Of a DNA stretch of 64,000 bases, positions 53,545 to 62,261 are shown piece by piece. Position 1 is the stretch's first letter; the number at the start of each line of letters is the position of its first letter. The DNA is from G965220075 sp965220075 (GTDB lineage: Bacteria > Chloroflexota > UBA11872). The stretch is taken from NCBI GenBank assembly GCA_965220075.1, contig OZ244806.1, forward strand, positions 62,001 through 126,000. Direction: 5' to 3'. The notes below the pieces were generated by a model. The model saw only the letters and a program-made list of their open reading frames with translations. It searched no databases and was not told where the DNA came from. The position numbers were made by a program, and so were the translations under genes.

Positions 53545-53868
53545 GCCGGGCCGGCCAGGCGGCTGCTCCGGTCTTATCACCGGGGAGGAAAGTCCGCACT
53601 CCATAGAGCACGGTAGCGGGTAACACCCGTCGCCCGACCCGGGCCGATGCCCGGCAAGGGCAGGAACAGGGGCACAGTGACGATGCCCCGCGATCGCTTG
53701 TCGATGGCAGGGCGTGAAACGGCCAACCTCTACCCGGAGCAAGGCCAAGCCGGGACGTTTGCAGGCTGCTCGTCGAGTCCCAGGTGGGCCGCTCGAGGCC
53801 GGCGGCAACGCCGGTCCCAGATAGATGGCCGCCCCCGACAGAATGCGGCTTACCGGCCGGTTCGGCGG
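53545..53868 (+). ncRNA. rnpB: RNase P RNA, bacterial type A
   Basis: The ribozyme that trims tRNA 5' leaders. Helix P1 pairs 53545-53556 (GCCGGGCCGGCC) with 53857-53868 over 12 pairs with two G-U. Conserved blocks are GAGGAAAGTCCGCACTCC (CR I), AGGGTGAAACGG-like GCGTGAAACGGCCAACC, GCAGGAACAGGGGCACAGTG, and near the 3' end AGATAGATGGCCGCC and ACAGAATGCGGCTTA (CR IV-V; the usual AACCCGG region is altered). The length is normal for type A. Reading frames across this stretch are artefacts. Confidence 0.95.
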
Positions 53869-53944
53869 CCCTGCCTCAGCCCTATCCAGGGCTCGAAAGA
53901 CGGCGCCGGCCGCCGGGACAGGCGTCCTTGGTGACGCCGCCCAG

Positions 53945-54946
53945 CTAGGTGTGGGACTCGGCGTAGTGCCGGGCCAGCAGATCGACTCCGTAGTCGCCGG
54001 TGAAGTCGCGCCACACTGAGTGGATGTGGTTGGCGCCGTTCTGCGTATTGTCGTATTCGAGCATGAAACCCGGCCCCGCAATCGCGTAGTAGTGGCCCTG
54101 ACCCGGTTGCGACGATCCGGCCCACGCGAACGTGACCGACTCGAGCCCGGCGGCTTCGATCTTGTCCCACTCGTTGTCGGCAAGGTCCGGCGCCGAGCGC
54201 TTCAGGTAGTGCTGAATCAAGACCACGAGCTTCTCGCGCTGCGCGCCCTGCATGGCCGCGAAGGCAAGGCCGCGCGCGGGAGTGTCGGGCGTGACGACGG
54301 GGCGGTTGCGCGAAACGATGTCGCTGGGAGCAACCGCATCGACCACGGCGACCACGCGCTGGGCGGGATCCAGCTCAAGCAGCAGTCGACGGGCCAACTG
54401 CTCTTCCTCGACCAGGTAACGCGCGCCCTTGCCGGGTCCATGCCGCACCTCGGCTGGATTCGCCCCAAAGAAGAGCGGCACGGGTGCGACGAACTCGGCG
54501 GCAACGATCGTGAAGTGCAACGCCAGATGGTGGCCGTTCACGCGCCATCCCCAGGGCTCAACGCCGGCAGCGTCGCCGAACACGCTGAAGAAGTAGAGCT
54601 CCGGGTCGCGCAGGACGTAGCTGGAGCGGCCCTGCAGCCGCTCCCACTCACGCAGGGCGGTCTCGAGCGCCATGATCTGCTGGGCTTGACAGGCGCCTCG
54701 CCGGCTCAGGCCGGCCGCCATCAGCGCGTGTGCGGCGCGCACTTGCCGGTCCGTCATGTCCTTGAGACTGAGGCCGTTGCGCTCCACCGGCGTGTAATGC
54801 CAGACGAATCGCTCATCGCCTTCAAACGGGAACAGCGCGGCGGCGCGCTGCGCCGGCGTTAGCGATTCGACGAACTCCCTGGCGGCGCGAGCCATTCGCC
54901 GTGCGGCGGCGGGCGCGTGCGCCAGGCGCAGCGGCCGCTCGCTCAT
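53945..54946 (-). CDS. DUF3500-family protein
   Basis: 333 residues from the ATG at 54946. FHYTPVERNGLSLKDMTDRQ-like text (FVWHYTPVERNGLSLKDMTD), YFFSVFGDAAGVEPWGWRVN, GHHLALHFTIVAAEFVAPVP and FGANPAEVRHGPGKGARYL are the conserved blocks of DUF3500, with several histidines (GHH, and NHIHSVWRDF near the end). No function is established for the family as far as I know; the GHH/HFT pattern hints at metal binding. It follows ribH on the same strand after 49 bases and may be read through from the riboflavin operon. Confidence 0.82.
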   Translation of the reverse strand: MSERPLRLAHAPAAARRMARAAREFVESLTPAQRAAALFPFEGDERFVWHYTPVERNGLSLKDMTDRQVRAAHALMAAGLSRRGACQAQQIMALETALREWERLQGRSSYVLRDPELYFFSVFGDAAGVEPWGWRVNGHHLALHFTIVAAEFVAPVPLFFGANPAEVRHGPGKGARYLVEEEQLARRLLLELDPAQRVVAVVDAVAPSDIVSRNRPVVTPDTPARGLAFAAMQGAQREKLVVLIQHYLKRSAPDLADNEWDKIEAAGLESVTFAWAGSSQPGQGHYYAIAGPGFMLEYDNTQNGANHIHSVWRDFTGDYGVDLLARHYAESHT

Positions 54947-54995
54947 GCCGAGCGGCCCGGACGCGTGCGCGGCTGGCGGCGGCTTGCCACGCGGC

Positions 54996-55487
54996 TCACC
55001 GGCGCCGGAAGAGGGACCGTTTGCGCAGGCGCCGCAGGAGGCGCCCCATCTCGATGGCGGCAACGGCCGCGTCGGCGCCGCGGTTGCCGGCCTTGCCGCC
55101 GGCCCGGTTTATCGCCTGCTCGACCGTATCAGCCGTTACCACGCCGTAGATAACCGGCGTGCGTGACTCGAGCGCGACGCGCGCGATTCCGCGCGCCGAT
55201 TCCTGCGCGACGTGGTCGTAGTGACTGGTCTCACCGCGAATGATGCAGCCCAGACAGATAACGGCGTCGGGACCGCGGGCCTCGATGAGCTCGCGCGCGG
55301 CGGTGGGCAACTCGAACGCGCCGGGCACCCACACGACCGTGGTGTCGTCCTGCTGCAGACCGTGACGCGCCAGCTCATGCAGACAGGCATCGAGCAAATG
55401 GCTGGTGAAGAACCGGTTGAAGCGGGCGGCCACGATCCCGACGCGCAGCCCGGCGCCATCCGGCGGCGCCTCGATGATCTCAGGCAC
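54996..55487 (-). CDS. ribH: 6,7-dimethyl-8-ribityllumazine synthase
   Basis: 163 residues. RVGIVAARFNRFFTSHLLDA, VWVPGAFELPTAARELIE and VICLGCIIRGETSHYDHVAQ are the substrate and phosphate-binding blocks; the catalytic histidine lies in SHYDHV. PVIYGVVTADTVEQAINRAG completes the fold. The enzyme condenses the pyrimidine and butanone-phosphate precursors of riboflavin and forms large oligomers. The C-terminus is unusually basic (RRLRKRSLFRRR). Fourth gene of the rib operon, 53 bases after ribBA. Confidence 0.95.
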   Translation of the reverse strand: MPEIIEAPPDGAGLRVGIVAARFNRFFTSHLLDACLHELARHGLQQDDTTVVWVPGAFELPTAARELIEARGPDAVICLGCIIRGETSHYDHVAQESARGIARVALESRTPVIYGVVTADTVEQAINRAGGKAGNRGADAAVAAIEMGRLLRRLRKRSLFRRR

Positions 55488-55540
55488 CAGGTATGCAGCC
55501 GCAGGGGCTATGGGCAGCGCCCGGGCGGGCGTAGGCCGGC

Positions 55541-56740
55541 CTAGATCGCATGCCCCAGGCGCTCACGCTTGGTGTCGAGATAGCGGCGGTTGTGATCGCC
55601 GGGCTCGACCGTGAGGGGGATCTGCTCGACCACCTGGAGTCCGTAGGTTTCGAAACCCTCGGTTTTCTTGGGATTGTTGGTGAGCAGCCTGATCTCACGC
55701 AGCCCCAGCTCGCGCAGAATCTGGGCGCCGACTCCGTAGTCGCGCAGGTCGACCGCAAAGCCCAGATGACGATCGGCCTCGACCGTATCGAGGCCCTCGT
55801 CCTGCAACTGATAGGCGCGCAGCTTGTTGGCGAGGCCGATTCCGCGGCCTTCCTGCCGCATGTAGAGCACGATGCCGCGTCCATCCTCGGCGATACGCCG
55901 CATGGCGGACTGCAGTTGCTCGCCGCAGTCGCAGCGAAGCGATCCGAACGAGTCTCCGGTGAGGCATTCGGAGTGCGCGCGCACCAGCGGCGGCGGGACG
56001 CCCCGGACATCGCCGAGCTGCAGCGCCACGTGGTCCTCGTCGGTGGTGGTGTCGTGGAACGCGATCGCCCGAAACGTACCGTGGCGCGTGGGCAGCTCCG
56101 ATTCCGCGACCCGAAACACCACCCGCTCGGTCGCTCGCCGGTGACGCACGATGTCGCTGATGCGGATCATCGTGACGTCATGTCCCGCAAGCAGCCCCTC
56201 GGCCTGGCGGCCGTCCGCCACGATTCCCGACTGGGTGATCAAGGGCGAGATCGCGGCCACGCCGGGCAGCCCGGCGAGTTGAGCCAGATCCACGGCCGCC
56301 TCGGTGTGGCCCAGGCGGCGCAGAACTCCGCCTTTGCGCGCGCGCAGCGGCGCGACGTGCCCGGGCCGGCCAAACCGGTCCGGGCCCAAGCTGAAGTCGG
56401 CCAGCCCGCGAATGGTTCCGACCATCCCGGGCAGCGATCCGGGATGGGGTCGCTGCTCGATCAGGTCCACGGTGACCGTGAAACTGGCGCGGCGGGCCGG
56501 GGAGGGCATCTGCCGGTCCACCATGAGGGGTATGTCGAGCGCGTCCAGACGGTCGGGGTCGGCCGGAACGTAAACCTGGCCGCTTCCCAGCTCGCGCATG
56601 CGATCGAATACGGCCGGCGTGATGACCGCGCCGGCCGTCATGAGGTCGACCTCGGCGCGATCGCGCCCATCGTCGACGACGGCCACGATTCCGCCGGCCT
56701 CGACCACTCCAATGACCGACCTGATGTCCGCGCTGTTCAA
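55541..56740 (-). CDS. ribBA: RibBA-type protein: GTP cyclohydrolase II with a degenerate DHBP synthase domain
   Basis: 399 residues. The C-terminal GTP cyclohydrolase II domain is intact: zinc cysteines in HSECLTGDSFGSLRCDCGEQ, YMRQEGRGIGLANKL and LLTNNPKKTEGFETYGL. The N-terminal domain has the DHBP synthase fold (PGHVAPLRARKGGVLRRLGH, TEAAVDLAQLAG), but the catalytic acidic motif, usually DDEDRENEGD, reads DDGRDRAEVD. The GTTTGISA loop is replaced by PHPGSLPG, and the CEIMNEDG-type glutamate block by SPLITQSG. The first domain is probably inactive. Its start overlaps the ribE stop (ATGA). Confidence 0.9.
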   Translation of the reverse strand: MNSADIRSVIGVVEAGGIVAVVDDGRDRAEVDLMTAGAVITPAVFDRMRELGSGQVYVPADPDRLDALDIPLMVDRQMPSPARRASFTVTVDLIEQRPHPGSLPGMVGTIRGLADFSLGPDRFGRPGHVAPLRARKGGVLRRLGHTEAAVDLAQLAGLPGVAAISPLITQSGIVADGRQAEGLLAGHDVTMIRISDIVRHRRATERVVFRVAESELPTRHGTFRAIAFHDTTTDEDHVALQLGDVRGVPPPLVRAHSECLTGDSFGSLRCDCGEQLQSAMRRIAEDGRGIVLYMRQEGRGIGLANKLRAYQLQDEGLDTVEADRHLGFAVDLRDYGVGAQILRELGLREIRLLTNNPKKTEGFETYGLQVVEQIPLTVEPGDHNRRYLDTKRERLGHAI

Positions 56741-57402
56741 GCGAGTTCGTCCACCTGGAAGCCCGCCTCGCGCAGCGTGCGCATCGAGACGGTGCGCGCC
56801 GCGCCCGCCGAGGCATCGTTAGTCATTAGACGCTCCGCGTATTTGGCCAAAATGTCAACTTCCAGGTTGGCCGCGTAGCCGAGCGGCGCGGCGCCGAGCG
56901 TAACCGCGCGCCGTGTGTGAGGGATCAAGGCCACGCTGAAGCCGTCGAGCTCGGCGGCAACCACTGTAAGGCTTATCCCGTCCAACGCTACGTAGCCCTT
57001 CGGCACGATGTAGCGCATGAGCGCGGGCGGCGACTCGAACCGAAGCACCTCCGAGGCGCCGTCGGGCGCGCGTGCGCGCAGCACCACCGTGGCGTCCACG
57101 TGGCCCTGTACGAGGTGCCCGCCGAAGCGGCCGTCGGCGCGCAGGGGACGCTCGAGGTTCACGCGCGAGCCCACTTCGAGACGGCCGAGGTTGGAACGAC
57201 GCAAGGTCTCCGGAATCGCCTCCACCACTACCTTGGGGTCCGCCACGGCGACGAGCGTGAGGCACACCCCGCTGATCGCCACGCTGTCTCCAACCTGACC
57301 GCCGCGGGCCGCCAGGGAGGAGTTGATCTCGATTGTGCGCAGGCCATCGCGGTCTTCGATATTGGAGACCTCGGCGAGCTGCTCGACTATGCCGGTGAAC
57401 AC
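56737..57402 (-). CDS. ribE: Riboflavin synthase, alpha subunit
   Basis: 221 residues. The protein starts at a GTG giving MFTGIVEQLAEVSNIEDRDG, the invariant N-terminus of this family. Two similar lumazine-binding halves follow: GDSVAISGVCLTLVAV in the first, LVQGHVDATVVLRARAPDG and GYVALDGISLTVVAAELDGF in the second, then SVALIPHTRRAVTLGAAPLG. It dismutates two lumazines to riboflavin and the pyrimidine precursor. The GTG lies 2 bases after the ribD stop. The frame upstream is open but overlaps ribD. Confidence 0.94.
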   Translation of the reverse strand: MFTGIVEQLAEVSNIEDRDGLRTIEINSSLAARGGQVGDSVAISGVCLTLVAVADPKVVVEAIPETLRRSNLGRLEVGSRVNLERPLRADGRFGGHLVQGHVDATVVLRARAPDGASEVLRFESPPALMRYIVPKGYVALDGISLTVVAAELDGFSVALIPHTRRAVTLGAAPLGYAANLEVDILAKYAERLMTNDASAGAARTVSMRTLREAGFQVDELA

Positions 57403-57404
57403 GA

Positions 57405-58529
57405 TCAGGCCAGCCGTGGGTGGTAGCGGCGCAGATATCCGGTCAGCATGAGGTCGGCTCCAGCGCGCCGCACTTCGAGGCCTTGCTCGTCCAGGGTTTG
57501 CCGCAGCGAGCCCACATGGCCGACCGCCGCCAGACCGTCGCCCATGATGCACGGCGCCAGAAACAAGACGACGCGATCAGCCAGACCGTCGCCCAGGAAG
57601 GCGCCGTGCACGCGCGCTCCGCCTTCGACGAGCACACTGAGGATTCCACGCTTGCCGAGGTGATCGAGCGCGGCCGGGAGATCGACGCGCCCTTGCTCAT
57701 CGGCCGTGCTCACGACCACCTGGGCGCCGGCCGCTTCGAGCCGCTCGCGGTCGGCGGGCACGGCGGCCGGGGTGGTGATGACGATCGTGCGTCCGGGCTC
57801 GGCAAGCAGCCGCGCATGCGAGGGAAGCCGGGCGCGCGAGTCGAGCACCACACGCACGGGCTGGCGCCCGTCGCGGGGCGGTGGGCGCACGGTGAGGCGT
57901 GGATCGTCAACCAGCGCCGTGCCGGCGCCGATGAGGATAGCGTCGCACTGATCGCGCAAAACATGGGCCTGGCGTCGGGCGTCGGGTCCTGAAATCGCGC
58001 CTCCCCCTTCCGGGCGTGCGATCTTGCCATCCAGCGTCATTGCCCACTTCAGCGTGACGAACGGACGGCCCCCGGCGGCCACTTTGAAGAAGGCGTAGTT
58101 CAACTCGGCGGCGGCCCGGCCGCAAAGCCCAAGCTCGACCGTTACGCCGCCGGCGCGCAGATTCTCAATGCCGCCGCCGCAAACGGCGGGGTTGGGGTCG
58201 CGAACGGCAACGACAACGTGAGCGATCCCGGCGGCCAGGATGGCATCCGTGCACGGAGGGGTGGAGCCGCAGTGGTTGCAAGGCTCCAGGGTCACCACGA
58301 GCGTAGACCCGCGCGCGGCCTCACCGGCGGCGGCGAGCGCTTGCGTCTCGGCATGCGGGCCGCCGGGCGGCTGCGTGGCCCCCTCGCCAACAATCGACCC
58401 GGCGCGGACCACAACCGCGCCGACCGCGGGGTGGGTGCTGGTGCGTCCCAGCGCCGAGCGCGCCAGCTCGAGAGCGCGTTGCATGGCCGGGCGAAACGTC
58501 TCCGCGGCGGGGTCGGCTGTCACTCGCAA
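57405..58529 (-). CDS. ribD: Bifunctional riboflavin biosynthesis deaminase/reductase
   Basis: 374 residues. The deaminase domain has the zinc site PHAETQAL (HAE) and LEPCNHCGSTPPCTDAI (PCxxxxxxxxC), with THPAVGAVVV upstream. The reductase domain includes VTLKWAMTLDGKIA, AILIGAGTALVDDPRLTVR and a VLVEGGARVHGAFL block. It carries out steps two and three of riboflavin synthesis with zinc and NADPH. The TTG at 58529 gives MRVTADP; an internal ATG (FRPAMQRAL) is possible. First gene of the rib operon. I found no FMN riboswitch in the 118 bases upstream. Confidence 0.94.
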   Translation of the reverse strand: MRVTADPAAETFRPAMQRALELARSALGRTSTHPAVGAVVVRAGSIVGEGATQPPGGPHAETQALAAAGEAARGSTLVVTLEPCNHCGSTPPCTDAILAAGIAHVVVAVRDPNPAVCGGGIENLRAGGVTVELGLCGRAAAELNYAFFKVAAGGRPFVTLKWAMTLDGKIARPEGGGAISGPDARRQAHVLRDQCDAILIGAGTALVDDPRLTVRPPPRDGRQPVRVVLDSRARLPSHARLLAEPGRTIVITTPAAVPADRERLEAAGAQVVVSTADEQGRVDLPAALDHLGKRGILSVLVEGGARVHGAFLGDGLADRVVLFLAPCIMGDGLAAVGHVGSLRQTLDEQGLEVRRAGADLMLTGYLRRYHPRLA

Positions 58530-58605
58530 GGTTCCACGGGTAGGCCGACCGGGTCCGCGGGTACGTACCTAAACGACCCGAGGAGGGCGGCCACAAGATG
58601 AAGAT

Positions 58606-58628
58606 GGCAACCACGAGGGTTGCTCCTA
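58606..58628. repeat. Short palindromic repeat, CCACGAGGG family, copy 2
   Basis: GGCAACCACGAGGGTTGCTC, related to 29875-29898 by compensating changes: GGCAAC pairs with GTTGCT-type sequence here, GGCGGC with GCCGCC there, around the same CACGAGG core and trailing CCTA. It lies in the ribD/coaE divergent spacer. Confidence 0.45.
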
Positions 58629-58647
58629 CTTGTGCAAGAGTAGTCCA

Positions 58648-59286
58648 ATGCGGCACTGGGTACTCGGCCTCACGGGCAACGTCGGCGCCGGCAAGTCGAC
58701 GGTCGCGGCGATGCTGCGAAAGCTGGGCGCGCGCGCGATCGATTCCGATATAACCGTGCGGCGCCTGCTCGATGAGGATTGCGAGCTCAAGGCCCTGATA
58801 GCGCGCGAGTTCGGCGCCGGAGTGCTGCGCGGCTCGGGCATAGACCGGCGCGCGCTGGCCGGGATCGTGTTCGCGGACGCCGCCGCGCTGGCGCGCCTGG
58901 AGCGGCTGATCCATCCGCGCGTGGGCCGCGTGACGGAAGCTCTCCTGAGCGAAGCGACCGAGGCCCCGGCCACGTTCATCGACGCCATCAAGGTGGTGGA
59001 GGGGCCGAGCGGCGGCCGTTTGGACGGTCTGTGGGTGGTAACAGCCTCAGACACAGTAATGATCGGCCGCGTGGCCGCAAGCGGGCGCCTGGATGAATCG
59101 TCCGCGCGCGCGCGACTGGCCGTGCAATCACCCGCCGAGGCAAAGATCTCCACGTTCCGTGAGCGGCGGTCGGGGCGGCCGGTTTGGCGAATCGCCAACG
59201 ACGGCGCCCTGGCTGACCTCCAGACACGAGTCGCGGAGGCGTGGACGGAAGTCCTAGCCTGCATCGAGGGCGGGGACTTACGGTGA
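58648..59286 (+). CDS. coaE: Dephospho-CoA kinase
   Basis: 212 residues. The P-loop is LGLTGNVGAGKSTVAAML, followed by GARAIDSDITVRRLL (DxD motif of substrate binding) and RLERLIHPRVGRV with the family HP. The LID carries basic residues (RLAVQSPAEAKISTF is less conserved than usual: the family RxxxQ reads RARLAVQ). It phosphorylates dephospho-CoA to coenzyme A in the cytosol. The ATG at 58648 starts MRHWVLGLTG; an earlier in-frame start at 58630 would add six residues. Divergent from ribD. Confidence 0.9.
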   Translation: MRHWVLGLTGNVGAGKSTVAAMLRKLGARAIDSDITVRRLLDEDCELKALIAREFGAGVLRGSGIDRRALAGIVFADAAALARLERLIHPRVGRVTEALLSEATEAPATFIDAIKVVEGPSGGRLDGLWVVTASDTVMIGRVAASGRLDESSARARLAVQSPAEAKISTFRERRSGRPVWRIANDGALADLQTRVAEAWTEVLACIEGGDLR

Positions 59287-59334
59287 GCGCCGCGCAGGTT
59301 CGCGGCGTCCGCGCTGCTCAAGCTGACCGGCCGG

Positions 59335-60399
59335 TCAGAGCTCCCAATCCAAGGCGGCGGCGATGGCGGCGGCGTCGGGCTGCGTCTCGATGGGATCGTC
59401 GGCGTAGCGGATAGCCGCGCCGGGATCCTTGAGGCCGGAGCCGGTGAGCACGCAGACCACGCGGCCGTGGGGGCGCACGCCCTCTCTGGAGCGTTGCAGC
59501 AGACCGGCCACGGAAGCGGCCGAGGCAAGCTCGGCGAAGACCCCGGTCTCGGCAGCCAGCATCCGGTAGGCCTCGATGATGGCCTGGTCGCTGACCGCCT
59601 GGATCGTGCCCTGGGACGCGTCGCGCGCCCGCTCCGCCTCGCGCCAGTTAGCCGGATTGCCGATTCGAATCGCGGAGGCCACGGTGGTGGGAGAGGGGAC
59701 AGGCTGGCCGCGCACGATGGGCGCCGCGCCGGTGGCCTGGAAGCCACGCAGCACCGGTGTGCGGCTGGCCCGGCCGGCCTTCCGGTAGTCAGTGAAGCCG
59801 CGCCAATAGGCAGAAATATTGCCGGCGTTGCCGACCGGGATGAAGACCTCGTCGGGCGCGTCGCCAAGCCGGTCGACAATCTCGAAGGCCGCGGTTTTCT
59901 GCCCCTCCAGCCGGTGTGGATTTATCGAGTTCACGACCGCCGTACCCGCGCGCCTGGCGAGGGTCCGCACGGCGTCGAGCCCCTGGTCGAAAGAGCCGCG
60001 AATGGCCATTACGCGGGCGCCGAACACTAAGGATTGGGCGAGCTTGCCGAGCGCGATCGTGTCCTTGGGAACAATCACCACGACCTGGCAGCCGGCGCGC
60101 GCGCCGAAGGCCGAGGCGGAGGCGGAGGTATTGCCGGTCGAAGCGCAGATAAGGGTGCTTGCGCCCGCTTCGAGAGCTTTCGCGACGGCGACCGCCATGC
60201 CGCGGTCTTTGAACGAGCCGGTGGGGTTGGCGCCTTCGAGTTGCAGCCAGACCTCGCTCACGCCGGTGCGGCGCTCGAGGGCGGGTGCTCGGATCAAGGG
60301 GGTGCCGCCTTCCCCGATCGTGACGCGCGGCGTGTCGGGCCCGACGGGCAGAAACTCCTCGTAGCGCGCGATCACGCCGACGGGTTGCGCGCGGCTCAT
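59335..60399 (-). CDS. thrC: Threonine synthase
   Basis: 354 residues. The PLP lysine lies in GANPTGSFKDRGMAVAVAKA, then ICASTGNTSASASAFGARAG, HRLEGQKTAAFEIVDRLGD and IPVGNAGNISAYWRGFTDY, all typical of bacterial threonine synthase without an N-terminal zinc ribbon. It makes threonine from O-phosphohomoserine. Its ATG overlaps the hom stop (ATGA), so the two are translated together, which makes this the best thrC candidate among the three homologues of the window. Confidence 0.94.
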   Translation of the reverse strand: MSRAQPVGVIARYEEFLPVGPDTPRVTIGEGGTPLIRAPALERRTGVSEVWLQLEGANPTGSFKDRGMAVAVAKALEAGASTLICASTGNTSASASAFGARAGCQVVVIVPKDTIALGKLAQSLVFGARVMAIRGSFDQGLDAVRTLARRAGTAVVNSINPHRLEGQKTAAFEIVDRLGDAPDEVFIPVGNAGNISAYWRGFTDYRKAGRASRTPVLRGFQATGAAPIVRGQPVPSPTTVASAIRIGNPANWREAERARDASQGTIQAVSDQAIIEAYRMLAAETGVFAELASAASVAGLLQRSREGVRPHGRVVCVLTGSGLKDPGAAIRYADDPIETQPDAAAIAAALDWEL

Positions 60400-61700
60400 T
60401 CGACCAGATCCTCGACGCGAATGAAGCTGGCGACTTCAGCCACCGCGTCGAGCCCGCGTATGCGCGCAAGCGCCGTTTGCATGGAGGCTTCGAGCGCGTC
60501 GTGCGTGAGCAGAACCAGCTCCGCACGGTGCGCGCTGGAGTCGACTTCCTTCTGGATCACCGAGGCGATGCTGATGCCCTCTTCGCCGCACACGGCGCCG
60601 ATCTGGGCCAGCACGCCGGGGCGATCGGCGGCCCAGATGCGTAGGAAATAACGGGAGCGGACGGCATCCATGGGCAGCGGCCGAACGGGACGGTCGACGT
60701 GCACGGGGATGCGGTTGTGCGAACCGGCGCGAATGTTGTGGCCGAGGTCGATGAGGTCCGCGACGATGGCGCTGGAAGTGGGCTCGGGACCGGCGCCGCG
60801 GCCAATGAACAGCGAGCGCCCCAGCAGATCGCCGCTAATCCGCACCGCGTTGAACACGCCATCCACCTGCGCGATCAGGAAATCGCGCTGGAGCAAGGCC
60901 GGATGGACCCGAACCTCGACCCCCTCAGGCCGCTCCTTGGCGATGGCCAGCAGCTTGATGCTGTAGCCGAGCTCGGCGGCGTAGCGAAAGTCGGCGCCGT
61001 CCAGCTGGTCTATGCCCTCACGGTAGACGGCGTCCGCCGATACCCGGCAACGGAACGCGAGCATGGCCAGAATCGCGAGCTTGAAGGCGGCGTCATGGCC
61101 CCGCACGTCGTTGGTTGGGTCCGGCTCGGCGTAGCCCAGGTCCTGCGCCTCGCGCAGAGCGCTCGCGTAGTCGGTATCGCTTTCGGTCATGCGGGTCAGG
61201 ATGTAGTTGGTGGTTCCGTTGAGGATTGCGTGTACCTCGCGAATGCGGTTGGCGGCGAGGTCCTGACGAAAAGGTCCGATGAGCGGGATTCCACCGCCTA
61301 CGCTGGCCTCGAAGTAGAGGTCACGGTTACGCGCGGCCGCGAGCTCCAGCAGCTCTACGCCATGCGCGGCCATGACCTCTTTGTTGGCCGTGACCACGTG
61401 CTTGCCGGCGACCAGCGCGCGGCGAAGGTAAGCGCTGGCGGGCGTCACGCCGCCCATCAGCTCAACCACGACGTCGATGTCGGGGGCTTCCAAAATCAGG
61501 TCCGGATCGGTGGTCAGAGCGTCGGCGCCGAGGGGCGCGTCACGATGCTTGGAGAGGTCGCGCACCAAGGCCCGCCGCGCGACCAGACGGAAACCTAGCT
61601 GCTCGCGCAGGTAGGTCTCACGCGCCCGCAAAGCGCGCGCCACGGCCGAGCCGACATTGCCCAGGCCAAGGAAACCCAGGCCGAGCTCGGGCGCGGTCAC
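60396..61700 (-). CDS. hom: Homoserine dehydrogenase
   Basis: 434 residues. The NAD(P)-binding start is LGFLGLGNVGSAVARAL. DVVVELMGGVTPASAYL, GKHVVTANKEVMAAHG, FEASVGGGIPLIGPF and ILNGTTNYILTRM are the substrate-domain blocks, with catalytic lysine and glutamate in LGYAEPDPTNDVRGHDAAFK. A C-terminal ACT domain (FLRIWAADRPGVLAQIGAVC) probably senses threonine. It reduces aspartate semialdehyde to homoserine, feeding thrC directly downstream. Confidence 0.95.
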   Translation of the reverse strand: MTAPELGLGFLGLGNVGSAVARALRARETYLREQLGFRLVARRALVRDLSKHRDAPLGADALTTDPDLILEAPDIDVVVELMGGVTPASAYLRRALVAGKHVVTANKEVMAAHGVELLELAAARNRDLYFEASVGGGIPLIGPFRQDLAANRIREVHAILNGTTNYILTRMTESDTDYASALREAQDLGYAEPDPTNDVRGHDAAFKLAILAMLAFRCRVSADAVYREGIDQLDGADFRYAAELGYSIKLLAIAKERPEGVEVRVHPALLQRDFLIAQVDGVFNAVRISGDLLGRSLFIGRGAGPEPTSSAIVADLIDLGHNIRAGSHNRIPVHVDRPVRPLPMDAVRSRYFLRIWAADRPGVLAQIGAVCGEEGISIASVIQKEVDSSAHRAELVLLTHDALEASMQTALARIRGLDAVAEVASFIRVEDLVE

Positions 61701-61718
61701 GACTCGCTGCCCAAGCTC

Positions 61719-62261
61719 TCAGGCCGCACGCAAACGCGAGCTGAAGAACACTGCCACGTCGGTGGAGGGATAGAACTGCTCATCGAATCCGGCAACCGAG
61801 AAGCCTGCGCTCATGAAGAACTCGATGGCGGGGTAGTTGCGCGCTTGCAGGGTGGCACAGATGGCCCGCCGCCCGCGGCCGGCCGCTACCTTCATGGCCG
61901 CCGATAGAAGCTGCCGGCCAATCCCGCGCCGGCGCGCGTGCACGGCTACAGCAAGCATCAGGATCACGTCCACGCCGCGCAGCGGATCAGCCACGAGCGC
62001 CGCGAACCCCGCGATGCCCGCTTGATTCTCGGCCACTACCAGCGCGCCGTCGTTGGAGTCGGTCATGCCGCGATCGCCGCCCCAAAGCGGGTCGCGCAGC
62101 GTGACCGGCCGGGGAAGCCGAACGCGGGTGAGATTTGCCGAGTAGGCGGCGCCATCCGGCCGCGCGCGCAGCTGCCAAACGTACTCAGAGGTGTACGAGA
62201 CGTCCATGTTCCAGCAGGCCGGCCAGTCCGCCGCCGTTCCGCCCCGCACCAGCGCGCTCAC
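61719..62261 (-). CDS. GNAT-family N-acetyltransferase
   Basis: 180 residues from the GTG at 62261. The acetyl-CoA loop is VAVHARRRGIGRQLLSAAMK (R/Q-x-x-G-x-G/A pattern), followed by ICATLQARNYPAIEFFMSAG and FSVAGFDEQFY, strands 5-7 of the fold. The N-terminal CWNMDVSYTSEYVWQL segment resembles ribosomal-protein acetyltransferases of the RimI/streptothricin type. The start overlaps the stop of the upstream AI-2E family gene (GTGA), so they are coupled. Substrate unknown. Confidence 0.82.
   Translation of the reverse strand: MSALVRGGTAADWPACWNMDVSYTSEYVWQLRARPDGAAYSANLTRVRLPRPVTLRDPLWGGDRGMTDSNDGALVVAENQAGIAGFAALVADPLRGVDVILMLAVAVHARRRGIGRQLLSAAMKVAAGRGRRAICATLQARNYPAIEFFMSAGFSVAGFDEQFYPSTDVAVFFSSRLRAA

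Noticed and set aside
53428..54183. 251-codon minus-strand frame
   Set aside because: It runs across RNase P RNA and part of the DUF3500 gene, both well supported.
58530..58647. FMN riboswitch ahead of ribD
   Set aside because: I looked for the AGGGGCGGGGTGAAA-type block on the minus strand and did not find it; only a short palindromic repeat is present.
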